Origin: Epiperipatus broadwayi
Lineage: Eukaryota; Onychophora; Udeonychophora; Euonychophora; Peripatidae
Direction: 5' to 3'
Assembly (NCBI GenBank): GCA_028023455.1
Contig: JAQFVV010000208.1
Location: forward strand, 930,001 to 994,000
DNA length: 64,000 bases
Below, one piece after another: positions 12,603 to 24,421 of this stretch. The notes under the pieces are model-generated. The model was given only the letters and a program-made list of their open reading frames with translations, was not told the DNA's origin and did no database searches. Position 1 is the first letter of the stretch. Each line of letters opens with the position of its first letter. A program made the position numbers and the translations under genes.

Positions 12603-12920
12603 TTTAATCCATTATGCTGCTTTTGCATGTATTTAAATGAATCAATGATATAATATAAAATATCTATAACAGCAATAATAAATATAATAATAATCATACT
12701 CAAAAAAGCTGTTTTCAGCAAATATTAATTTTTGCCCTTTTCAATGTGCTTTATCTAATTTACAATTACAAAATTAGTTAAAGCACATTGAAAAGGGCAA
12801 AAATTAATATTTGCTGAGAAGAGCTTTTTTGTGTATGATTATTATTATATTATTGCTGTTATATAAAGATATATCATTGATTTGTTTAAATATGTGTTGA
12901 ATGCATAATAATGGTTAATC
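12603..12920. repeat. Palindromic (foldback) element, ~150-bp arms
   Basis: The left arm contains AATCAATGATATAATATAAA, GCAAATATTAATTTTTGCCC and TTTTCAATGTGCTTTA. All reappear inverted between about 12778 and 12920, around a centre near 12765 (TTTACAATTACAAAATTAG). Arm identity is high (roughly 90%). There is no coding content. It looks like a MITE-sized foldback; the family is unknown. Confidence 0.75.
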
Positions 12921-15900
12921 TTGATTTATGTATTGTAATGGAATGGTCATAAGTAATAGATTGGAAATGTGATTTATGCTCCCATGATTGGTCACACCAT
13001 ATGTGATGGGTTGAAATCTATACTGCCATGCTCTTATTTAAGAGCTTCACTGATTTGAGCAGCATATGTAACAGGATGAAACATTCTCCTTGGGAGGTTA
13101 TTTTAACTATGGTCACCCACTTGATCTTCCAGGCATTACACATGATAAGGCAAGTCAGTTATTGATGATTTATCTAAGTTTTAGGAAGTGATCCCATGAT
13201 GATAAATGATTGAGTGAGATGGAATTTACACTTGCATAACTTCCCTTACTTCACCTCTTTTCGATCCTCTTTATGCCACAAAGTTCAAACTCAGGAAGAA
13301 TGTACATGTATTCTATTTCAAGGTAAGATTATTTCGTATCTGATGTGTGCTTTGGATATGCATATAGTGTGATTAATTGGAAAATAGAAAAATCAAACAA
13401 CAGCCTACTAATGTGATATATTTAACAAATTAATTTTAGTGATGGTCACTGTTCATAATTTTTTTATAACAAAGTGGTGTATGTATATAATATTTAGTGA
13501 TTGTTTGGGCATGATGATCCTTCGTTTGTGTTCATTACCTATTTAATAACCCATACCTTTGATCCCTACAAACGATGGCCGTTCACCAGTCTAATTTAAT
13601 AATTTCAACTTTGCATCGAATACAATATAAAAACAACATATTTTAACAATTAGCTTTGCTAATTAAAATTTCTACCATCAGTTGCTCATTAATTTCCGAT
13701 CTGCCTATTTATATTTTGACATTTGTTGAAGGGTTGCTCTTATTTTCTGAACCCCCTCCTATTCTGGTGTCCTATAAATTCATGATAGAATAGACCAATC
13801 ATTCAAGGGTTTAGTCATGAATTCCAAATAATTAATAATTAAATTAATTGAACATAAACATTGAACATAAAAAATATTGTAACTGTCAAAGTGTGAGTGC
13901 CTTATATTGAATAAGAGTAGTCTCACCTTTCAAGTCAGTAGACTAATATAACAATTGGCAAGCAAGTTCAGGAGTCTGCACCTAAATTTTATTATTAAAT
14001 AAAAATAGAATTGATGGCTCCCCTCCTTCTAGAATAATTGATAATTGGATGGATTGACTTTCTGTTTCAAAAGAAAGAAACCAATTTAACAAACAAAATA
14101 AGAATAAAAGAAAGGATATAAAAATATAATTGGGGATTTTAGTCCAGCATAGTTGGCCATAGTTCAAAGTCTTGTAGTTCACATTGTGAAATGTCCAAGT
14201 ACCTTTGCCTTTAGGAAAGTTTCTTTGCATGAATTGGATGATAATCCATCAGATAATCTTCAGTCGCCATCTTTCATGTTGGTGACTCAGACTCTTTCAT
14301 AAACCATCTTTCCTGTGCTGAGATAATTTCTTGACTTGACTGTAGCACATTGTAAATCTTTTGTTAGCCTGGTCATCATGGATGTTAATTTTAAATGATA
14401 ATCATATCAGAAATTCATGGTTGTATGACTAGCAGCTCCTGCCCCACGATGTTTTATCGCTTCCTAGCCATACATGATTTGTTCTTTTCTAACATATAAC
14501 TTGGGTTTAAAATATAAGCTTTATGGAATTAAAGTGGGTTCTTTTATCAACTTCCTCAAATTGTAATTGTAGTGGCTTATGAATTTAATATTGAAGATAG
14601 TTAATAGGACAAATAAATTTTAAGAATTTATCCAGTAACTTTTCTTGACGACGTAATTTATTTGCCATCCTTTTTTCTTAAAAACAACCAAAGTATTCTA
14701 TATTGTTTTATGTGTTATTTATTGGTGCATGAGTTTCAAGTTTGCGCTTTTATTTTCATTGTTGATGTTATTTTGACCGTTGTAGAATTTTATGCTGGAT
14801 TAATAAACAAAAAAAAAATAACATTAATGATTTCTTACTTTTGTTTTTCAAGATTTTTACTTGCTTGTGTTTTCTATTGTCAATAATATAATTTTAACTG
14901 ATAATTTTATACAAACATATTAACATATAATCAATAATATGCTTTTGACGATTGTTGGTGGTAATGGTTGCATGGTCGATTTAATGTATCATCACAATAT
15001 ATATATATATAACAGTTCTGTAAAATAAAAATTAAAATCATTTAAATGAACACTTACAGTATATTTTTATGATTATACTTGTTCTCTGATTAGTAACAGA
15101 CTTTTATACGAGAATTAATATTATGAACTTTAAAAAAATTTGCAACTTTTATTTTTAAAACAATTGCCATTTTTTGAAGATTGCATCCATTTTGTAAGAT
15201 TATAGTGACTTCACTAGACCTATATCTCCGAAAATAAAGCAATAACATAGTTGCCTAAAATATATAGTTCAGTACAGAGTTTATTCATTATACAATATAT
15301 AATATTGTTTAATTATAGAATTAAAGTATTAGTGTATTTTATTTGATTTTTATCCATTGTTCTTGTAAGACAGACAGTATTTTCATTTATGATATATCCA
15401 TAGTAAAGAAAAGTCTCATTGTTTAATGACTACAAAAGCAAAAAAAAAAAATGCTTGTTTCATTCAGTACAATAGGTAATCCAAACAGACTTTGTTCATA
15501 TATAACAACAATATTATCTTTAACAATGTCTACATTAGGTAAAATATATTAATTCTATATTATGGATTAAAATTCTTATGAATGTTACTTTGTTTGTGGC
15601 AACAAATTTGTTAATCGTAATTGTAAAATATTAAGCATTGAAATCGTAAATTATTTTAAGGAGGAAAAAGAGAAAAAAATGATTTTGTGCATTATGTCAT
15701 TAATGATGAAAGATTACACAACATATATTAAAAACATTAATTACATTTGCTAATTTTTAAACCAATAATCTCTTTAATTTGTTTGCAGTGTTCAGTATAA
15801 TGTATGTTAAAAATGTACATTCATCTTTATGGTTTGGCCAAAAAAAGATTTAATCATTTAGATTATTAAAACTCAAGCATTTTCTTATCAGATTTTTATT

Positions 15901-16664
15901 TAATTTCACTGCATTTATGTAAAGTAAGTATAATTCACAAAGCATTATGTACTAATTCTGAACGCACTTGTATACTATTGATGAATTTATACAGGCTACT
16001 AGGGAAAACTCTTCGACATCAGTAGGGTATTTAAACATCCATCATATATATGTGACATGCAAAATTACAAAAACTATTTAATTGTTAATATTTTAGATTG
16101 GATGTTCTCTTTATATTTATAACTTCTCACTTTGTTATTGTAGAACAAAAAAGAATTTGCCTCTACTTATCTAATTCTAGATTATGAAAAAAACAAAGAT
16201 TTTTTCTAAAATTATTTTTGAAATATATTATTTATGGTGAGTTTATGCACAAGTTTCTTTGAATTTAAAAATAATGATTGCATGGAACCATTTGTAATCA
16301 GTTTGCCAAAATAAATTTATTTAAAAGTGATGTAATAAATTAATTTAAGTAAATGTTTCTTTCACATTTTTAGTTGAAGAATGAAAAAGTTTTTTTCCAT
16401 AATATAAGCAAAGTGGTATATGGCTTGTTTTTTAGGATTCTGTATTAATAGATGAGAGTCTATGTATATAATCAATATATATATAAAAATCAAAATATTA
16501 GGATCAATATTAATCTGTTTATAAAAAGTAATAAAATAGGTAAATTTTTTATGAGTCAAAAATGTATTCATTTCTGAATTTTTTTATACATAATTTTAAG
16601 TATAAATATAAAACTTGAATACTTTTTTCAAGTCGGGTTTTTTTTTTTTGTTTGTTTGTTTAAG
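12921..16664. other. First complete intron, 3' part
   Basis: AT-rich non-coding DNA with short simple repeats, such as (AT)n near 14998-15010. Short open frames here lack splice context or recognisable domains. Parts with higher complexity (about 13000-13400 and 14220-14480) may be old unclassified repeats. The end is a T-rich tract with a TTTAAG acceptor at 16659-16664. Confidence 0.45.
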
Positions 16665-16781
16665 GAATTAACTACAATTGATTCATCTGCCATTGAGAAT
16701 GTTATAAAAAATGAAAAACTTGAAGGTATTCAATTGCCTGTTACTTTTTCTACCAAAGAATCTTTTAACCGTGATGGCAAG
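16665..16781 (+). CDS. PRRC2/nocte-like protein, internal exon (39 codons)
   Basis: A 117-base exon after a long T/GT-rich pyrimidine tract and TTTAAG, ending at the donor GTTAGT (16782). It is open in phase 0. The peptide begins ELTTIDSSAIENVI and includes KLEGIQLPVTFSTKESF. The order and phase fit between the 5923 exon and the final exon, with all junctions phase 0. The short hydrophobic segment around GIQLPVTF looks conserved-like, but I did not identify it with a named motif. It is separated by 10.6 and 12.7 kb introns from its neighbours. Confidence 0.65.
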
Positions 16782-18077
16782 GTTAGTATTATATTAATTG
16801 TTGATAGTATCTACATTAAGATTTATACTGGTAATATTAAATAGTAGTGGTACATTGTTTGTAAAATGAATGTTTTACTGCTATGGAAGAAATTATTAAA
16901 ACTGATTCTATTTATAGCTTTAAATAATATTAGTTTTTTTTTTAATGCCATTATCTATTGATTAAAACTGGAATAGAGGATTCACATTCTTCGACACATT
17001 TGTGATAAAATAATTGATGATTTTTGAGAAAAGAATTTTCGGGAACTGTGCTCACAAAAAAAATACTATAATATAATAAAATATAACATTCTTTTATAGT
17101 ATGTTACCAGTACATTATACTTTTTTTTAAAAAGCTGTACTAATAGCTTAAATATAAAATTAGAAGTTATAAAAGATGAATATAAAATATGATATTGATT
17201 TAGCTGAAAATACAAATACTTTATGCCAGTATTAGAACTTATGTAAGAAGTAGTTAATAATCTATTAAATAGAAAGTACATTTTAAAATGTAAGATTCAA
17301 AAAAAAAAAAGCAGTAGAGGTGATAAAGATTAAAAAACAGTTTATCTAAACAAGTAAACTGATTAATAATCTATTAAATACAAAATACACTTTAAAATGT
17401 AAGATTCAAAAAAATAAACAATAGAGGTGATAAAGATAAAAAACAGTTTATCTAAATAAGTAAACTGATTGCTGAGAATATATACTCTCCAAAATAATGT
17501 TTATTTTTTATAAGATATTATGAAAATTGTATTGCACCAAATTTAATTTCTCAAAAATGGGGGGAAAAGTTGTTTTCCTTTAACAATTGCATTTTTTTTT
17601 GTTTGGCTGTTTCTATGGTAGTAGTAAAATTATTAGACCTATTACAAGTTGTAAAAATGAAAATCTATGAATTTTGTAAAATATTGCCAATTCTTCATGA
17701 TAATACATACATATTTAGTTATGTTAAAGAAAAATAATCCACTTTCTAAGTGATCTTTTAAATTTCAATATAAAATTGCAATTAGCAAATTTTGCCTTAA
17801 AAATTATAAGCATAGAAAGCAGGATTAATCTTATTTGTCAAAATTTTTTTGAATTTCATTGTCAGTATAATTTTCATAATAACTTCCATTTTCATGAAGC
17901 TAAAATAAAATATGTCCTATAAAATAAAGCTGAAAAAATATCACTTATTATATAACAAACAAAAAATAACTTTTTTTTTAAGTTATTAATTTTATATTGT
18001 GAGTTTCATTATTATAATTAATTATATTTTTTATGCAGTTATAAAGTTAAATACTGCCTAACACTGCTAGTAATAAT
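16782..18077. other. Second complete intron, first segment
   Basis: AT-rich non-coding DNA that contains the tandem duplication at 17254-17468. The rest shows no recognisable element. Confidence 0.4.
17254..17468. repeat. Tandem duplication, 109-bp period
   Basis: A block beginning TTAATAATCTATTAAATA and ending near AAGTAAACTGATT is present twice in direct orientation (starts 17254 and 17363). There are only a few substitutions and a homopolymer-length difference. It is a simple local duplication. Confidence 0.85.
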
Positions 18078-18107
18078 AAATAAAATAAAAATTCATATAT
18101 ATCATTA

Positions 18108-18211
18108 CAATACTAGCCAAAAAATTAAACTTTACTAAAATTCTTCCACAACTATAGTTTCATCTATTAACAAATAGACCTTTTGAAAAGTTTAGTTTTT
18201 GGCTAGTATTG
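18108..18211. mobile_element. Tiny MITE, TA target duplication
   Basis: A 104-bp element with terminal inverted repeats CAATACTAGCCAAAAA / TTTTTGGCTAGTATTG, flanked on both sides by TA, as in Tc1/mariner-type insertions. The inverted symmetry continues outside the TA (AAATTCATATA / TATATGAATTT). It may therefore sit inside, or be the core of, a slightly larger hairpin of about 18080-18238. A lone copy of one end occurs at 61194-61204. Confidence 0.65.
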
Positions 18212-18455
18212 TAGTGTTATATGAATTTTTATTTTAATTATAAAGTTATTTAAAAAAAGCGGTAATAGTATGAATACTGAACCCCACTGCTTGATGGTGT
18301 CATTTTTCACAAAACGCACATCAATATACCGTTTTAGTGGCCTTAATTTACAGCTGACACTACAATACATATTTTTGAGCCGTAACAGGCAGCCGGAGGG
18401 CGATGTATTATTATGTAACGAAATACTACGCCCATCGCATTGCGACAGTATTCGT

Positions 18456-18810
18456 CAAGTGAGCGCTCTTGAACTCTTGCTACGGTCTGATTTAATGGTG
18501 GCCATATTTGAAAGAGACGAAACTGCAAAAATTTATTGTCAGAAATTTTTTAGAAAGCGTAGTGGAATTAGTATTCCATATTAAGGATTGTCATGTCGTC
18601 ACACACGCTTCTCTACGCTTTTGAACTGCAAATAACTTTAAAAGGTTCTTCTTTTCAGCAGAGTTGTTTCTGATTTCGAGTGCAAATGCCCGTTTACGCA
18701 TGAATCCATGCGAGAACTGTAAGGGAAGTTGGTTCAAGGGCTCCAAAATCCCGTTACTTACAGCTTTGAGGCTTCCCATTTTATTTGCATGTTACTTTCG
18801 GAGTTTTTTT
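18456..18810 (+). pseudogene. Possible second-family Merlin transposase, N-terminal relic
   Basis: Within a noticeably more GC-balanced island (about 18260-18830), one frame reads NPCENCKGSWFKGSKIPLLT followed by ALRLPILFACYF. This parallels the KGTWFEGC-LSFVTAIRI segment of the Merlin transposases in this window. Just upstream, DLMVAIFERDETAKIYCQKF resembles their first helix (EHEAVEFLQSK), and FRVQMPVYA..HARTVRE in another frame resembles the Cys-rich arm preceding it. At least two frameshifts are needed and the DDE core is absent. It would be a truncated 5' fragment of a different Merlin family. The assignment is by motif resemblance only. Confidence 0.4.
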
Positions 18811-19119
18811 TTTATGCCCCTGAAAATGGTGCTTTTTTGTTACTTGTTTTGGTTCACAACTTGTCCAAAGTTTCGTTTATTTTTGATTCAATAAATTATT
18901 TTATGGGAAGCTGTAGTTTTTGTTTTTTCACATGATTAGAAAGTAGGTAGGTAATAATTGATAAGTTTTACTAACAGTTAACTAAAGTAGGTAATATTTT
19001 ATTATACCAAAATAAAAAGTGTTTAAGAGTTTATTCAAAAGGCCCCACCCCCAAAAAATATATATATAAAATAATAATAAAGAACTGTGCGGTAACATAA
19101 TAAAATGTTAAAAAAGAAA

Positions 19120-19870
19120 ATCCAAAAAGAAGTCGATAATTAAAAATCAAAAACCTTCCCCGCCATTCTTACCCCCCCCCCCCCGGCTTAAAAAAAAAAA
19201 GTTCTTTAAAAACGAACTGTTTATGACTTTTTTAAAATTAAAGGCCCAAAAATTCAGGAAGAACTTTTCGCTATCATATAATATAGCTTTCTGTAGCGTA
19301 AAGATTTGAAACAAAAAAAAATAGAAAAGCCTTGTAATAAATTAACAAAAAAAGAAAGACGACAATTCAAAATCAAAACAACCCCTCTCCCCTCCACCCT
19401 CTAAAAAACCAGGTGTTGGTTTATTCAAAAGTACCGAATTGTTGAAGTCTTTCAGCAAATCAAAACATCAACCAAAAAAAAAAAAAGAAGATAAGTTACT
19501 GTATTTTTGTGTAAACAAACCGACAGAGCGTTAATCGATAATTTCAAAGCAAACCAACATCCCTAACACCATCTAAAAACAAAAGTGTTTGTTTCTTTAA
19601 AAAACGAACGAAATAAAAAAACAGGGGTGAAAAAAAAAATTTGGTTTACCTTAAGTAATATTATGTAAAGAAACCAATGGACAGTTAGTCGATAATTTAA
19701 AAACAAACCAACACCCCTAGACCATTTAAAAACAAAGTATTTGTTTATTAAAAAACGAAAAAGAAAAAACCCTGGTGGAATAAAAAAAAACTTTGGCAGT
19801 TTACTGTAATATTATGTAAACCAAACAGACAAGCCGATGACGGGGGAAAAATTAAAAACCGGTTGAAAAA
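19120..19870. repeat. Degenerate tandem array, ~150-230 bp units
   Basis: The phrase GTCGATAATT-AAAA-CAAACCAACA-CCCT recurs in diverged form at about 19131, 19359, 19533, 19688 and 19834. In between are C-runs, long A-runs, and GTAATATTATGTAAA. Unit length shrinks from ~228 to ~146. The plus strand is extremely A- and C-biased with few G or T, a strand asymmetry unlike its surroundings. Confidence 0.6.
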
Positions 19871-22131
19871 AAAAAAAAAGCATGCAATAATTTGAAATAT
19901 TAACTACATGTGTGTTCAGTTTATATATTATTCTTATGTATATGTATTAACAGTTATTTATATAGACTATAATTCAGTTCCAGTTTTTTTTTATAGTAAT
20001 GTGATTACATTTATCTATTGAAAAATAATTGTTAAAATAATTCATCAGAACTTTTATACATTTTTATATGTTACTAAAAAGAAAAAAAATATTTGACTAT
20101 AATTGTGATTATCAGTTAATTGTTTACTTTATCCTCATACAGATTTCACATTACTGAAGGTAAAATTGCTGGGAATAAAAATCTAGAAAATATGTAGTTT
20201 CGAAGAAAAAAATGTATATTTTGAGTTAGAAAAAATGGCCAATGTTTTCAGAAAGTCTTAATTGTTATATCTTGTGCATGGTTTTCCTGCTAATCAAACA
20301 GAAGCTTCATATATTTGCAATGAGCTGTTTAGGCTTTTTGTAGACATTATACTTTTTCCTAGAAACAATTTCTCTTGACAAATGAGGGTATTATGAAATA
20401 ATAAATTGAATGAGCAAAATGGCTTGTAGTTTTGTCTGCTCAGTTGTTTATGTGTTGTGTAATACTGAAAATATGTCCTTTGGAATTAATGTGTCATTTT
20501 TTTTTAAGTAGATTGCTGAATATAGAAATTGTTCCATTTAGAAGGAAGTGATGGTGTATGTATATTGGTAGTTAAGAGCCTATATTTACAAGATGCAAAA
20601 ATGTGATACATTTAGTGTTATTATTATATCTTTGGTTAAATAGAATAATATTGCTAGTAGTTGAATTGTCATCATAATATTTTCAAGAATTGAAAATATC
20701 AGTAGTATATCTCATTGTTAATTCTTTGAGAATTTGGATATATTTCCAAGAAACTCTGCATTGAATCATAGCAACTCTTATTCATCAGAATGCATATTAA
20801 TCATTCGTGTTTGACAAGAATGGTTACGAGAAAAACATCTAGGGGAATACTAACCCAAATTCAATTGTTCTTTGTCTGGTAATTTTGATGACAGTTTTAC
20901 TGGAGAAACCATTATAAATGTATCATAGTAATGATGATGTATAAAGTGCACTAGTTAGAAACAAATCTGAGATTCTGATTTAGTATGTGATATTGTAGGG
21001 CTTAGTCATTTTAGTGAAACATAGATTTTGATGATCATAGAGTATGTCATACTTGCCACAGAAGTTGCAATACACCAACAGTTACGAAAGTTGCTTATTC
21101 ATGAAACAATTGATCATCCTTAACTGAAAATTTCACCTTGTCTTGTTCATCCACTTCCAATTAAATAACTCATTTACTACCCAAGAAAAGAAAACATATG
21201 ATACACAATGGTATATATTCTGGTTGCTAGTTCATTGACTGTGCACATGGGTCTGTTTATAATGGTTAGCGCTTTTTAATTTATATTTTTTGAATATTCA
21301 TTAGTGCCATGTAAACATTGAGTGTTTATTAAGATTTTTATCACTATAAGCCACATTGTCTATTGGACAGCAATGTATGGTCATGTAAGGTATTATTACA
21401 ATAACACTATCCCATTTCTTCATTCATATACTAATATGGTTTGGAAGTTTGTTATTTACATGCTATTTTTTTGTGTTTGTGGATGATTCTTCATTTGCAT
21501 AGTTTTTTTTTTTTTTATATTGTGTACTTTTGATTGCTATTATGAATATTTAAATAAAAGTATAAACAAAAAAAGCATTAATTTTTAAATTATGAAAAAA
21601 AGATTGAAAGATTATTAAAACTCTGATGTTATATGCATAGTAATAATTTTTTTAGATCAAATGCAAGGACACTAGGAAAAAAATAATTGCTTGGAAACTT
21701 GAAAATGTAATTCGAAAGAATATCTAATCAGAAAGTTGAATGGATAAATTGTAAATTTGCTTATTGGTTTTTGGAGAGAAAGAAAAAGGTGTGTGGGAAT
21801 AGGTCCAAATGTTGAGCACATATACTTAATGAAATGTCTAAATTTCTATTCTAACTAAATTACAATTGTTTGTATAATATTATACAATCTTTTCAAATAG
21901 GAAATATAATGCATTTAGTTGCTATTATTACTTGGATTATTTCTATTAGCTGGTTGAATTAATAAATGTTTTTAGAAAAAATTCAAACTTTATTATTCCC
22001 CTCTTAAATAGATTTAACTACTTTTAAAAATACAGAATTTCTGCTGCTTTTTATATAGGCTTACTTGAAGATTTTTTTATTTTGTTGTCTTATTACCATA
22101 GTAGGGAAATAATTATAGGTTTCTTGAGTTT
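19871..22131. other. Second complete intron, middle segment
   Basis: AT-rich DNA with no recognisable element or exon. It ends at the target duplication AAGAGATG (22132-22139) of the next transposon. Confidence 0.45.
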
Positions 22132-22387
22132 AAGAGATGAGTAGTTGTTCCGACTGTATCATGCGGCCACGAGGCGACGCTGCGGTACCATCAACAAACC
22201 ACAAGAAGCATGCAAGTGATAAACTTCTACACAAAAATGGCTGAAAACATCGATGTAAAAAAAAAAAAAAAAAAACCGCTGAAATCATCGATGGACAAAA
22301 AAAAAAACAAAAAAAAAAATCGCTGAAATCAAAACGCTAACCTAACTAACAGATATAATAATAATTCACAAAACCTTTAATACATAG

Positions 22388-24421
22388 TGTAACGATATAT
22401 AAATATGTCGTTACATTAATTTAAAATAAAAACTTAAAAAAATAAAAGTAAAAAAACTAAACGCTAAAATTAAAATGTTTGTTAAACGTATATACATTCG
22501 CACAGAGGTCAAACTTTAAAAATTTTTTTTTTTAAAAAAACAAGTATTTGAACGTACTTTTTTTTATAAAAAAGTACAAGATTTAAAAATAAAATAAGGT
22601 ATTAATTAATGTAATCTGTAAATGGAAATGATTGTTTATAAATTGTTTGAAAAGCAAGCTAGCTTTGGGCTCTTGTATAATTAAAATGATCTGATGAAAG
22701 ATAGATAAGAAAATAAAAAGAAATTAGCTTGACCAATGGAAGCACCAAGCCTTAGCCCGGACCCGAACGAAAATTTGGATTAGTGACGTCTTTGTTCATT
22801 CAATCTGGAGATTTACTATAAAAAGAGAAATATTGAGTTCCAGCGTTGTGTGTTTGAGAGATGCGGTAGGACGCACATACCACACTCTCTATTTAAAAAG
22901 AAAAATGAAAAGACTGTGATACCTTGAACCAGCTATTGCCATCTCCAGAACATTATCTTCCAATGGAGGCGTCGCGGGAATTAAAAGCAGAAACCTGGAC
23001 TCTTCTACCATAAGCTATATGAAATGAACAATTGTTAAAATCAATTAAGAACTTTCGTCAAGTTTTATAAATTGATAAACAAGCCAACTTAAATGTTAAA
23101 AACGGACTCTTATCTGACTTTTGTAAGTTTTTAAATCAAATTAATAATGTTTAATTTTATATGTTTTCCGATTGATAAAAATCATTTCCATTTTTTTTTC
23201 TCTTATTGTATAAATTATTTGTTGTTTAAATTTTAAATGATGAAATTTAAGGTTTGGTATAGACTGCATAGATTCGTTAGCGGTTGATAATGTTGTGGTT
23301 TTCACATTCGATTAGAATATATGTCAACGATATCACTGCAAGCATCTTACGATGAATGCTAATGGGATTTGTATATTCCCTATGCAAGTGACGCTTATCG
23401 ATGACTTTGTATTTTGATCGGTTGTGTTTAATTTGGGATGTTTTTGACCGTGGAATCTGTGCAGCTGATCTATACTCAACATTTTAAAACAAATTTTATA
23501 AAATTCATTTGTGCGAACGTATCTAAATATTAAATTTAAGTCGGGCGTGAATGGCTATATAGTTTTGTAAAGTTATATTAAGGGAGGGTAATCTTAGGTT
23601 ATTCGTTTCGTAGTTGAATTGGCTCAATGGCTTGGATATATTTGTGTAATTAGTAGATGTAGTATGAGATCCGCTTCGGGCAGGATTGCATATATACGCC
23701 ACACACCTTCTGTTTGACTATGGATGGGTTTGTAAGTCGGCAGAAGACCGCAGTCCATTCCTATGGAGTTTTTTGTTTATTGTTCTACTCGCCAACAGAT
23801 GTCACATTCCTGTTGGTGGAAAGACCATGTCTTCTCTAATCTACTTACTGATCAGATGTACTTTCCTGACAGTATAGTATTTTGTGTTGTCGTATCATGC
23901 TACATTGAATACATGAATGTGTCAGATGGATTGGCGCCAGTTTGGTTGCGAAATTTGTTGCCTAAGGTTAAATCAGGGAAGAATATTTTCTTTTCAAATG
24001 CAGATCTATGTCGTCTATTCATACTTGACTATCTAAATATAATATTAAACTCATTGAAACTTAGTTAAATGTAAAATTAAAAGTTAATATAAAAATCTAA
24101 AATGTTAAACTTATTCCTCAAAATTTAAATGTTATTTTATATGTGCGTAAATAAATATTTTTATGTGCTAATTTCTGGCAGTGGCTTTTATTTATTGATA
24201 TTTAAGATATAAATTAAAATATAGATTTTTATCTCTGCATCTCCGCTGAGCTAGTGACATGGGCTAACGATCGAAATATTTAGATAAAGTGGAATCTTAA
24301 CAGCGCGTATCTGCCTACTCTATAAATTTTTCTAGGCTCAAATGCCTAGATGGCGCCCTGGTAGTTGCAGATATTGTTTTTGCGGTTAGATTCGTTCTTC
24401 ACTTTCATTTCGATCGTTATA
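22388..24421 (+). mobile_element. Solo LTR (2.03 kb) nested in Merlin copy 2
   Basis: A TG-starting, (C/T)A-ending block flanked by 4-bp duplications ATAG (22384-22387 and 24422-24425). Removing it with one ATAG restores the Merlin left arm so that it matches the inverted right arm (TAATACATA then TAAGTAATTAAATA). The first 28 bases are themselves palindromic (TGTAACGA...TCGTTACA). It shows a Pol II-type promoter and AATAAA at 24150-24155 followed by a T/GT-rich stretch, giving a U3-R-U5 reading with R of about 1.3 kb and U5 of about 0.25 kb. There is no internal gag/pol. A second copy lies inverted at 47473-49488. The short open frames shared by the copies (near 23686-24068) have no recognisable domain. 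The 4-bp duplication fits a Gypsy- or BEL-type LTR retrotransposon. Confidence 0.8.
22733..22825 (+). promoter_or_regulatory. LTR promoter: CCAAT, CRE, TATA
   Basis: CCAAT at 22733-22737, TGACGT (CRE core) at 22784-22789 and TATAAAAAG at 22817-22825. Transcription would start near 22845-22855. All three boxes are kept in the same order and with similar spacing in the other solo LTR, despite divergence around them. Confidence 0.65.

Noticed and set aside
23686-24068. Protein-coding gene inside the nested LTR
   Set aside because: The open frames have no recognisable domain and the longer one is not kept open in the second LTR copy. The conserved elements are the promoter and the poly(A) signal.
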